64,000 nt of DNA from an uncultured Ruminococcus sp. (GTDB lineage Bacteria > Bacillota > Clostridia > Oscillospirales > Ruminococcaceae), in the NCBI GenBank assembly GCA_947627175.1, contig CANQVA010000002.1, positions 151,084 to 215,083 of the forward strand. The letters run 5' to 3'. This document shows positions 1 through 7,638 of the stretch, in pieces. A program made the translations under genes and the position numbers. Position 1 is the first letter of the stretch, and each line of letters begins with the position of its first letter. The notes under the pieces are model-generated. The model made no database searches. It was not told the origin of the DNA and saw only the letters and a program-made list of their open reading frames with translations.

Positions 1-604
1 CAGATATGAAAGTTCTTAAAACTCCACAGCCGTCAATACAAGCCGCATCTTCAAGTTCTTTTGGTAGACCTCTGAAAAACTGTCTGAAAATAAGAATCAT
101 AAGACCCGAACGAATGCCGTTTCCCGTAAGTGCGGGAAGATACATTGTAAGCATATTATCAATAAGATTAACAGTAAACAGTCCTTTTATACCAAAATTC
201 ATAAATTGTGTATAAAGGGGTAGTGAAATGACTTGCGGTGGCACAAGAATCATCATTATAACTATTCTGAAAAGAAACTTTTTTCCCCTGAAATTGAACC
301 TTGCAAAACCATACCCCGTAACAGCACATGAAAACACCTGAACAAGTGAACAGCCGACATTCAGAATGATAGTATTTTTAAGAGCGTTTCCGAAATCCAT
401 AGCTTTTACAGTATCTCTTATAACGTCGAGAGTGAAATTTTCGGGAATCCATATCACAGCAGGATTATTCATATCATTTTTTTCCCTGAATGCACAGCTA
501 ATCATATATATAACAGGATAAATAATTATAAAACTTATTCCGACAAGAATTACAAACCTGAAAAAAGACCATATTTTTTCGGTAATTTTGCCTGCATCTG
601 CCAA
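1..604 (-). CDS. Carbohydrate ABC transporter permease, MalG type (partial, runs off left edge)
   Basis: This reading frame is absent from the ORF track because its stop lies outside the window. Translating the minus strand from a TTG codon at 604 gives MADAGKITEKIWSFFRF, followed by hydrophobic segments. The frame stays open to base 1 and ends within an EAA-type loop (EDAACIDGCGVLRTF), the permease contact site for the ATPase. An AGGTGGGA ribosome-binding site lies about six bases before the TTG. MalG-type inner-membrane permeases pair with a MalF-type partner to move sugars or oligosaccharides inward. The partner is the gene just upstream (620-1519), so this is the last visible gene of the eight-gene operon. 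The TTG start is inferred from the RBS and the open frame; the substrate is unknown. Confidence 0.85.
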   Translation of the reverse strand, partial: MADAGKITEKIWSFFRFVILVGISFIIIYPVIYMISCAFREKNDMNNPAVIWIPENFTLDVIRDTVKAMDFGNALKNTIILNVGCSLVQVFSCAVTGYGFARFNFRGKKFLFRIVIMMILVPPQVISLPLYTQFMNFGIKGLFTVNLIDNMLTMYLPALTGNGIRSGLMILIFRQFFRGLPKELEDAACIDGCGVLRTFIS

Positions 605-619
605 AACAATTCCCACCTT

Positions 620-1519
620 TCATTCAGATTCATAGAATACAAATCTGTTTAATATCATAACAGCAACGCCTATACCTGCCATTACTATAACAAAGTAAAT
701 CCACGACATAGCCGCCGCCTCACCGAAAGCCCATTCATTTCTCATATCGCTTATGCGTTCCATAACCGTATTCAGCGGACTTGTAAACGAGTCTATAACA
801 GTAAAAACAGTATTCACTAAAATAAATGGGCTTATATACGGAAAAGTTACTCTCCAGAAATATTCCCATGAAGTAGCACCCTCTATTTCTGCGACTTCTC
901 TTGCTGAACGTGGAATATTTTGCAATGATGCAAGAAAAATCAAAATCTGTATACCGCTGTTCCAGACTATCCCGAAAATATTGTCTGCAACTGTTGAAAT
1001 AATATCAACTGTTTTGTCACTTATTCCATATATACCGAGAAATTCAAGCAATTCACCTATTAAATCAGTTGACATCATTGTTGAAAAATTTGACATATCA
1101 TTATTTCCCGATGTTTCCATATCATTAGTTATAATTTTATAAACAGGCCCCGTTACAATAATTACAGGTAGAAAAAATATTGCCCTTGCCAAAGTTCTTC
1201 CCCTGAATTTCTGATTAAGAATAACAGCAATAAACATTGAAAATATGATAATCAACGGAGTTTTCCACAGCGTTTCAAAAAGCATATCACCGAGATATTC
1301 AGTGTATTTTCCGTCTTCGGTAAGTACTTTTATATATTTGTCCATTCCTACCCATTCAGTAACAGTTTTTCCCGATTCAACAGTAACTTCACTGAAAGAA
1401 TATAACAATGATTTTACAAGCGGAATAATGAAAAAAACAATAGTTCCGATAAGCCATATTGAAATAAAACCGTATCCGCAGAGGGATTTTTTCTTTGAAT
1501 ATGAAATTTTCTTTTTCAT
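620..1519 (-). CDS. Carbohydrate ABC transporter permease, MalF type (second pair)
   Basis: The 299-residue membrane protein has a basic N-terminus (MKKKISYSKKK) and about six hydrophobic segments. A clear EAA loop (EVAEIEGATSWEYFWRVTFPYISPFI) lies near residues 207-233. Length and motif fit the MalF/UgpA/LplB class of binding-protein-dependent sugar permeases. The start codon overlaps the stop of the DUF5696 gene by one base (TGATG), implying translational coupling. Residues 125-170, between two membrane segments, are longer and more polar than in the first-pair permease (6743-7636), so the two pairs are not simple duplicates. The substrate cannot be read from the sequence. Confidence 0.9.
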   Translation of the reverse strand: MKKKISYSKKKSLCGYGFISIWLIGTIVFFIIPLVKSLLYSFSEVTVESGKTVTEWVGMDKYIKVLTEDGKYTEYLGDMLFETLWKTPLIIIFSMFIAVILNQKFRGRTLARAIFFLPVIIVTGPVYKIITNDMETSGNNDMSNFSTMMSTDLIGELLEFLGIYGISDKTVDIISTVADNIFGIVWNSGIQILIFLASLQNIPRSAREVAEIEGATSWEYFWRVTFPYISPFILVNTVFTVIDSFTSPLNTVMERISDMRNEWAFGEAAAMSWIYFVIVMAGIGVAVMILNRFVFYESE

Positions 1520-3753
1520 CAGAAAACAACCTCCGTATAATTATTAAGTTTTATTATACTACCGTTTAAATCAATAGTTTTTTCATCAAAATCAGCTTTT
1601 ATTACAGTACCGTCTGACCATACCGACGTAATAATATTTCCTGAGTTTTCAACATTATAACTAACAATTGTTGAATCACAGACAGCTTGCAAAACAGGTT
1701 TAAGTATTTTATATTCAGCAGATATTGTGTCAATCCATTTTTCATAGTTTGCATAATACAGACCGTCATATTCAGTATCTTTAAGAACAGATGTTTCTTC
1801 ATAAATCATATCACATTTCAAACTGCTCCCCGTAACTGCCGACATAAGCAAAAGATTTTCAGCATCAGGGTCGGCATTCACAGCAGTTGAAGTATAAGGC
1901 ACAATTCCGTGCATGACCATCTGATAAAAAGGTATATCACAGTCGGATAAGTCAAAACCGCTTGACGAAAGAGGAACATTTATAATATGATTTACATACG
2001 GAAATACATATGCATTCGCACCGTCGGCAAGTATTCCGCCGTCAAGGGATTTTTCAATTTCTGAAAGATTTTCCGTGATAATATTCATTGTATCATTACG
2101 TGAAATTTTATTTTTGCCGTAGTCACCGTAAAGAAAAGTTGTAAGACTTCCAAATGAAACGCCGTTCAGTTCTGAATGTAAATAATTCGCCTGAATTTCG
2201 GAAAATATTTCATTGAAACATTCCGGTGAAAGCAACATACTGCTTTTCCGTAAACTGTCCGGCACTCCGTAAGCCAAATCATAATAATTTATTTCTGAAT
2301 AAGAACCCGATATTCTCACGGCTGAACCAGAAAACATATTATAGCCGTTTCCTGAATTAAAATAAATATTGTCTGATACAGGATAAAACTCATAATTATT
2401 ATTTTCGACAAAATCTACAAAATCCCTGAAATCTTTTTTTCCGCCGAGTGTGCGTGAAGGTACTGCACCGGTGTCTACTTTATTTTTTATGCCGTCATCA
2501 GTCCAGTTTCTGTATAAAACAACCATATTGTCAACACCGTTTTCTTTCAGTTTTTCGAGAATTATTTTTGCTCCGTCATAATCCGTCACTGACTGTTTCA
2601 TCATAAAAGGAATACCGAAAACAGACTTTTTTCTTTCCGTACCGCCGTACAGTTCAACATACAGGGAAAAATTATCAGGTTTTTTTTGCAGGTTACATTT
2701 ATTGAGAAGATAGTTTCTGTAACATTCGGCAACGTCTGTACAACTGACATTTTTCTTAGCAATCGGATAATACAGAATCTCAATGTCACCGCAATTTATA
2801 TCACCGTTTTCAAAAATTGTAAGTCTTTCGCCGTTACTTCCGGCAGTGTAATATGTATCTGTACCACGCAGAACAAAAGTAAAATTACAGGTATTGTAAT
2901 TACTTCCCGACTGTCCCGAAACTTCCGCAGAAATAAAAGCATTTGAATCACCTTTTGATGCTATCGCAAGCATCGCATTATTTTCTTTGACTATACCGTA
3001 AACAGGCAAATAAGCCTGCTCACTTACTGAATATCTTTTTTCAGGGACTAAAGCCTTATCGTTTCCATAAATATGCTGACTGTAAGGTTCTGCCCATGTT
3101 TTCCCGTTGTTGAAATTTATCAATGCACCGCTTCCGTCAGGGACAATAAAATAACCGCTTTCCGTATTGTCCGATGCTCCGAAACTTCCCAACAGTGTTA
3201 TTTCAACGGCAATATTTGACGCACTGCTTTCTTTAATTTCCGAAATTTCAAGACTTGCTTTCAGACAGTCATTTTCAAGAGTATAGTCAATGTAAAAACT
3301 GAACCCGGCATTTTTATAATCATAATAAAGCCTTATTCCGTTATCAATGTCAATAACTCCGACTTCACAATCATTGCTCCCTGAACGCAGAAAATTATTG
3401 TCTGAACGCTTTTCGGGAATACCATAACGCAAAACTGCTGACGAAAGAAGTTTTTCTTTTGTAACGTTCGGAGTTTCTGAATCAATATCACTTTCGGCAG
3501 GCGATGACCACCATATATAACCGTCTGATTTATCTTCAAGTCCAAAAACGGCAGTTTCATCATATACAAGAAGTCTGAATCTTTCATTTTCACAGGCAAT
3601 ACGCATTTCTTTATTGTGGGAAAAATTTATATTATCATAAATAATACTTTTATTATCGGCTTTCCGCATATCGTTTTCAGCGTTAATATTTACGGAAAAA
3701 GTCATAAGCATAACAGAAATCATACAAGTTAAAATAATTTTTATCCATTTCAT
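1519..3753 (-). CDS. Secreted DUF5696-type protein
   Basis: The 744-residue protein opens with a signal peptide (MKWIKIILTCMISVMLMTFSVNINA). A long, apparently single-pass-exported region follows, with a YIWWSSP motif near residue 80, a GSGALINF motif near residue 210 and many aromatic residues. This pattern matches my recollection of the DUF5696 family, which in Firmicutes sits beside sugar ABC transporters; no catalytic role is established. The central part (residues 360-600, with VVLYRNWTDDG and a run of alternating strands and helices) looks like a TIM-barrel-like fold and could be a divergent glycosidase; that is inference. It is coupled to the downstream permease by a one-base overlap. 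The start has a GGTGAT ribosome-binding site eight bases upstream. Confidence 0.7.
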   Translation of the reverse strand: MKWIKIILTCMISVMLMTFSVNINAENDMRKADNKSIIYDNINFSHNKEMRIACENERFRLLVYDETAVFGLEDKSDGYIWWSSPAESDIDSETPNVTKEKLLSSAVLRYGIPEKRSDNNFLRSGSNDCEVGVIDIDNGIRLYYDYKNAGFSFYIDYTLENDCLKASLEISEIKESSASNIAVEITLLGSFGASDNTESGYFIVPDGSGALINFNNGKTWAEPYSQHIYGNDKALVPEKRYSVSEQAYLPVYGIVKENNAMLAIASKGDSNAFISAEVSGQSGSNYNTCNFTFVLRGTDTYYTAGSNGERLTIFENGDINCGDIEILYYPIAKKNVSCTDVAECYRNYLLNKCNLQKKPDNFSLYVELYGGTERKKSVFGIPFMMKQSVTDYDGAKIILEKLKENGVDNMVVLYRNWTDDGIKNKVDTGAVPSRTLGGKKDFRDFVDFVENNNYEFYPVSDNIYFNSGNGYNMFSGSAVRISGSYSEINYYDLAYGVPDSLRKSSMLLSPECFNEIFSEIQANYLHSELNGVSFGSLTTFLYGDYGKNKISRNDTMNIITENLSEIEKSLDGGILADGANAYVFPYVNHIINVPLSSSGFDLSDCDIPFYQMVMHGIVPYTSTAVNADPDAENLLLMSAVTGSSLKCDMIYEETSVLKDTEYDGLYYANYEKWIDTISAEYKILKPVLQAVCDSTIVSYNVENSGNIITSVWSDGTVIKADFDEKTIDLNGSIIKLNNYTEVVF

Positions 3754-3771
3754 AACAGATTATCACCGTTT

Positions 3772-4401
3772 CTATGCCCTTATTCTGTAAACAATTTCCA
3801 TGTATACAGTTGAAATGAAAATATAAATCTGCTGTATAAGTGCCATAAAAAGCACAAGCAATGCAAGCATTATGAACATTGAAACAACAGTAAGAAATAA
3901 CGCTGAAAACGTCTTTAAAATCGTGTACTGATGTACTGACTTTACAGCGGAAAAAATAAGAATAGCTGTCCATAGAGTGCCTATTATTTCAACAGCCTGC
4001 ATGAAAATATATTCGTCCCTCACAAGAAAATGTGAAAGAATTGTATTTATATACATCTGAGAAATATAGGGAACAAGTGCATATGCACTGTAAATAAATA
4101 TATTTTTCATAGTCCCCTCTCCGTCAAGTATTGTACATACAGACCAGTTCCCGACCGTCCAAGCCATAAAAAGAACTATAGTTTTTATAAAATACGGAAT
4201 AATATTGAAAGTCCTGTCATATACAGCGTAAAATTGAAAACCATAAAGCCGTTCATGTGCAATTTCCGCAAAGAAAAACATGAACAATATAAATAAAGCT
4301 ATTTTCATTGAACCTGATTTTTTCCAACGCATATCTTCAAAACCCTCAAAAATATGAGTTACTGCGTGTTTCAGCCATTGTCTTTGCGTTAAATCCATCA
4401 T
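3772..4401 (-). CDS. Yip1-family integral membrane protein
   Basis: The 209-residue protein has a short soluble N-terminus (residues 1-28, including HIFEGFEDMRWKKSGS) and about five membrane segments. This layout is typical of the bacterial YIP1 (Yip1-domain) family, whose function is not known. The start overlaps the stop of the NHL/TPR gene by four bases (ATGA). It lies between the beta-propeller protein and the DUF5696 protein inside the sugar-uptake operon, so a role linked to the transporter is likely but unproven. No catalytic residues are evident. Confidence 0.7.
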   Translation of the reverse strand: MMDLTQRQWLKHAVTHIFEGFEDMRWKKSGSMKIALFILFMFFFAEIAHERLYGFQFYAVYDRTFNIIPYFIKTIVLFMAWTVGNWSVCTILDGEGTMKNIFIYSAYALVPYISQMYINTILSHFLVRDEYIFMQAVEIIGTLWTAILIFSAVKSVHQYTILKTFSALFLTVVSMFIMLALLVLFMALIQQIYIFISTVYMEIVYRIRA

Positions 4402-5855
4402 GAACGCCTTTTTCTCCTTTTTCTTATTTTTCTTAATACTGTAACAACAATTCCTGCTGTTACTGCAATAAATATTTTTCCTGAATTTTCTTTAAGAAAT
4501 ACGCTTCTGTATTCTTCAAAAGCCTTGTTGTATAGTTCGGAATTTCCCGCCATTTTGGCATATTTCATTGAGTTTTTATAATCGCCCTTTCTCAGCAGTG
4601 CAAAAGATGTACCATTATATGCATATGTATAATTTCCGTCACGTCTTAATACTTCATACCATAAGTCAAGGGCTTCCTCATAATATCCCGTGTTATACAG
4701 TTCAACCGCTTTGTGTACTGTTTTTCCGAAAGATGTTTCAGTAAAAACAGTTATATTGTTTTTCCGTGAATCAAGAACATAAATATTTTCCCCTGCCGAC
4801 TCAACAGCCGACGGTTTTTCAAAACCTCCTGCTTGTCCTGCAAGAGTTCCCACAATAAAAAGTAATCTGCATTCTTCATCATACTGAAAAATATGACCTG
4901 TACTGAAATCAAGGCAATTTATATTTCCACTGTCTGAAATATCAATGTCGCATATTGTCGAATCATGTATATTATAATATGAAGTGTCATATTTCGGTTT
5001 ATAGTCACCGAAAACAACGTCTTTATCTGCGAAAATGTTCTTTCCGGAAGGATTGAGTTTTTTCACCCTGTCAGCCGATACATCCGACGATTCTGTACAA
5101 GTGAAAATAAAATCACCCTTTATGTCAAAACCTGTTATTCCTGTAGGTACTGTCCTTGTACGCCGTTCTTTTTTCTTGTCTGACATGAAAATATTCATGA
5201 AATGATTACGGATAACTTTGAAAGTCGGTTCAACTCTGTTTGAGCCGTAAAAGCCTTTAAATTTTCCCTCCGGGCTGAACATTGCACAACCTGTTGTAAT
5301 ATTTTCAATAACGGAATATATATTTCCTGCTTTATCTGCAATTACACGTTTCGGGAGAAAAGTTTTATTATTGTCATAAATTTCGTCATCAGGCTTTGTA
5401 ATTTCAGAAATCACTTCCGAATCACGATTGACAATAAGTATTCTTGAATTTTGTGTATCAGCTATATAAATAATATCGTCCGAAACGAATACCCCCTCGG
5501 GCTTTTCAAGGGTAGTTAAAGAACCGTCCGACATTTTAAAACTGTCATAAACTTCGGAAACATTTTCAAGACTGCTGTCAATGCTGACAATTCTGTTGTT
5601 TCCCGTATCAGCTACATAGAATTTATCACCATCAAAAAATATATCACTCGGTTCATCAAACGAATCCGCACCTATATCATTCCCCGAAACAGTACGTTTT
5701 ACAATATATCCTGCCTGTGAGGGTACAGCATCGCCCCAGCGGTCATAATTATATGATATATAAGGTTCAGCATTCAGTGACAATAAGTTTATATTGCTTA
5801 ATAAAATCAAAATACAGAAAATCAGTATAAAAACATTTTTCAATTTCAGTTTCAT
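4398..5855 (-). CDS. Secreted NHL-type beta-propeller protein with TPR segment and C-terminal membrane anchor
   Basis: The 485-residue protein has an N-terminal signal or anchor (KNVFILIFCILILLSNINLLSLNA). NHL-like propeller repeats follow at about residues 60-380: FFDGDKFYVADTGNNRIVSID, VFVSDDIIYIADTQNSRILIVN and, later, SAGENIYVLDSRKNNITVF. Residues about 385-450 form a TPR-like helical pair (YNTGYYEEALDLWYEVLRRDGNYTYAYN). The C-terminus is one hydrophobic segment ending in KIRKRRKRRS, predicting an outward-facing protein tethered to the membrane. NHL propellers commonly bind proteins or ligands. Its position in the operon suggests an accessory or sensing subunit of the uptake system, which is inference. 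It starts two bases after the preceding permease stop. Confidence 0.75.
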   Translation of the reverse strand: MKLKLKNVFILIFCILILLSNINLLSLNAEPYISYNYDRWGDAVPSQAGYIVKRTVSGNDIGADSFDEPSDIFFDGDKFYVADTGNNRIVSIDSSLENVSEVYDSFKMSDGSLTTLEKPEGVFVSDDIIYIADTQNSRILIVNRDSEVISEITKPDDEIYDNNKTFLPKRVIADKAGNIYSVIENITTGCAMFSPEGKFKGFYGSNRVEPTFKVIRNHFMNIFMSDKKKERRTRTVPTGITGFDIKGDFIFTCTESSDVSADRVKKLNPSGKNIFADKDVVFGDYKPKYDTSYYNIHDSTICDIDISDSGNINCLDFSTGHIFQYDEECRLLFIVGTLAGQAGGFEKPSAVESAGENIYVLDSRKNNITVFTETSFGKTVHKAVELYNTGYYEEALDLWYEVLRRDGNYTYAYNGTSFALLRKGDYKNSMKYAKMAGNSELYNKAFEEYRSVFLKENSGKIFIAVTAGIVVTVLRKIRKRRKRRS

Positions 5856-5857
5856 TT

Positions 5858-6730
5858 CTAACTCCTGATACCTGAATAAGCCATAGTTTCAATTATCTGT
5901 TTCTGTGCAAGAGTAAACACCACAACAGGCGGAACAAGCATAAATACAGCCGCCGCCATAGCAATTCCTGCACGTGCAATACCTGCTGATGATATTTGAT
6001 TGACAACAGTTGGTAGTGTTTTGTACTGTTCATGAAATACAAAAGCCCCTGACTGAACATTCCATGATGACTGAAAAGCAAAAATAATAAGTGTCAATAA
6101 AGCCGGTTTCTGATTAGGCATGACAATCTGCCAACATATACGGAAAAGTCCTGCACCGTCTGTTTTTGCGGATTCTATTATTGAATCGGGAATTTGACTT
6201 ATTGACTGTTCCATGAGAAATAGTCCCATAGGTGAGGCAATTAAAGGAAGAATTACCGCAAGCAGACTGTCAATAAGATTCAGCTTTGCCATTACCATAT
6301 ATTGCATTATATAAATAACATTACTTTGATAAAGAAGTGAAATAACTATTATATTACTGATTAACTTTCTTCCGGCAAAACGGCATTTTGCAAGGACAAA
6401 AGCCGCCGTTGACGTAATTATACACTGAAACAACGTAACTGAAACGGTAACTGTTATGCTGTTGAATACATACCTTGAAAACGGTACTCTGTTCTGTCTG
6501 ATAATTTCAAACATATCCTTGAAATTATTCATAGTCGGACGGAGTGTATATAATTTCGGCGGAAATATAAAAAGTTCCTCAACCGGCTTGACAGACATTA
6601 CAAAAATAAGATAAATCGGAAAAAGCATGAAAATTCCCAGTACTGAAAGAAACAGAAATATCAGAACAGTACCGCCTTTTTTCCGTCCCATCTTTATACA
6701 TGAAGTCTTATTTTTTCTGATATTTGACAT
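5858..6730 (-). CDS. Carbohydrate ABC transporter permease, MalG type (first pair)
   Basis: The 290-residue membrane protein has six predicted membrane segments. The EAA loop reads ESAKTDGAGLFRICWQIVMPNQKPALL (about residues 187-213), matching the MalG family's E-A-A-x-x-D-G-A-x(3)-F consensus. It forms the inward sugar channel with the MalF-type protein encoded just upstream (gap 12 bases). The basic N-terminus ends in KMGRKKGG before the first membrane helix. The second MalG-type protein at the left edge is a distinct sequence, so the operon encodes two permease pairs. Confidence 0.92.
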   Translation of the reverse strand: MSNIRKNKTSCIKMGRKKGGTVLIFLFLSVLGIFMLFPIYLIFVMSVKPVEELFIFPPKLYTLRPTMNNFKDMFEIIRQNRVPFSRYVFNSITVTVSVTLFQCIITSTAAFVLAKCRFAGRKLISNIIVISLLYQSNVIYIMQYMVMAKLNLIDSLLAVILPLIASPMGLFLMEQSISQIPDSIIESAKTDGAGLFRICWQIVMPNQKPALLTLIIFAFQSSWNVQSGAFVFHEQYKTLPTVVNQISSAGIARAGIAMAAAVFMLVPPVVVFTLAQKQIIETMAYSGIRS

Positions 6731-6742
6731 TTCTGTTTCCCC

Positions 6743-7636
6743 TCAGTCCGTATATTTTCCGAAAACTCTGTTCACAGCCCTGTTCGCCATGTACATTACT
6801 ATAAAAAGTATCATACATATTGCAGAAGCATACCCCATTTCATAACGAACCCAGCCATAATCATATGCATGGGTCATTATAGTATGTGCCTTATAGTCCG
6901 TACTCGGAAAACCAACAACATTCTGTATAACTGTTCCGGCAGTAAAAGAACTTACAATCTGCATTACAGACGCAAAAAGAAGATGCGGTTTCATTGACGG
7001 AATAACTATATATACAAGTTCCTGCCACCTGTTGCTTATACCCTCCACTGCCCCGACTTCATACATTGAACGGTCAATATTCTGAAAACCTGCACGCATA
7101 GCAAGAAATCCTGCTCCAAGTGAAAGCCATAACTGCACAACAATAGCCGTTCCGAGTACATAATTTCCGTCTGTAAGCCATTGTATCGGCGATGTTATAA
7201 TACCTATATTTATAAGAAAAGAATTTAAATATCCGTTAATATCACCGCTGAAAATAATTTTCCATACTGAATATACATTTGCCATTGACGGAATATAAAA
7301 TATAAGCGTGAATATTGTTTTTAAATTTGAGGGCATTTCATTTATCAGCCATGCAAGCAGAAAACAAAGTACAAAACTTACAAACCCTGTAAAAAATGCA
7401 AATACAGCTGTAACTCCTATTGACTTTATAAAAATCTTATCCGACAGAAAAAGTGCGGTATAATTTGAAAGCCCTGTAAAATTCGGTTTCTGTACCATGT
7501 TGAAATCCGTAAATCCTATAGGTACAGACATAAGAACAGGTACAACTGTAAATATTATAAAAAGAATCATAAAGGGAGCAAGCATTAAATAACATTCCTT
7601 GTTTTTTCTTATTTCAGATAAAACATTCTTCAACAA
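6743..7636 (-). CDS. Carbohydrate ABC transporter permease, MalF type (first pair)
   Basis: The 297-residue protein starts in MLKNVLSEIRKNKECYLMLAPFMILFIIFTVVPVLMSV. This is the typical MalF/UgpA start, with a short cytoplasmic tail and a first membrane helix ending in a proline-containing turn. The EAA loop reads EVGAVEGISNRWQELVYIVIPSMKPHL. It lies two bases after the solute-binding protein gene and 12 bases before its MalG partner, so the three make a classical sugar importer core. The importer has no ATPase gene here and must borrow an MsiK/MsmK-like ATPase encoded elsewhere. Confidence 0.92.
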   Translation of the reverse strand: MLKNVLSEIRKNKECYLMLAPFMILFIIFTVVPVLMSVPIGFTDFNMVQKPNFTGLSNYTALFLSDKIFIKSIGVTAVFAFFTGFVSFVLCFLLAWLINEMPSNLKTIFTLIFYIPSMANVYSVWKIIFSGDINGYLNSFLINIGIITSPIQWLTDGNYVLGTAIVVQLWLSLGAGFLAMRAGFQNIDRSMYEVGAVEGISNRWQELVYIVIPSMKPHLLFASVMQIVSSFTAGTVIQNVVGFPSTDYKAHTIMTHAYDYGWVRYEMGYASAICMILFIVMYMANRAVNRVFGKYTD

Positions 7637-7638
7637 CG

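Noticed and set aside
6-215. Plus-strand 69-residue ORF at the left edge
   Set aside because: It is antisense to the partial MalG-type permease, which has an EAA loop in the minus frame. The plus-strand ORF shows no ribosome-binding site or motif.
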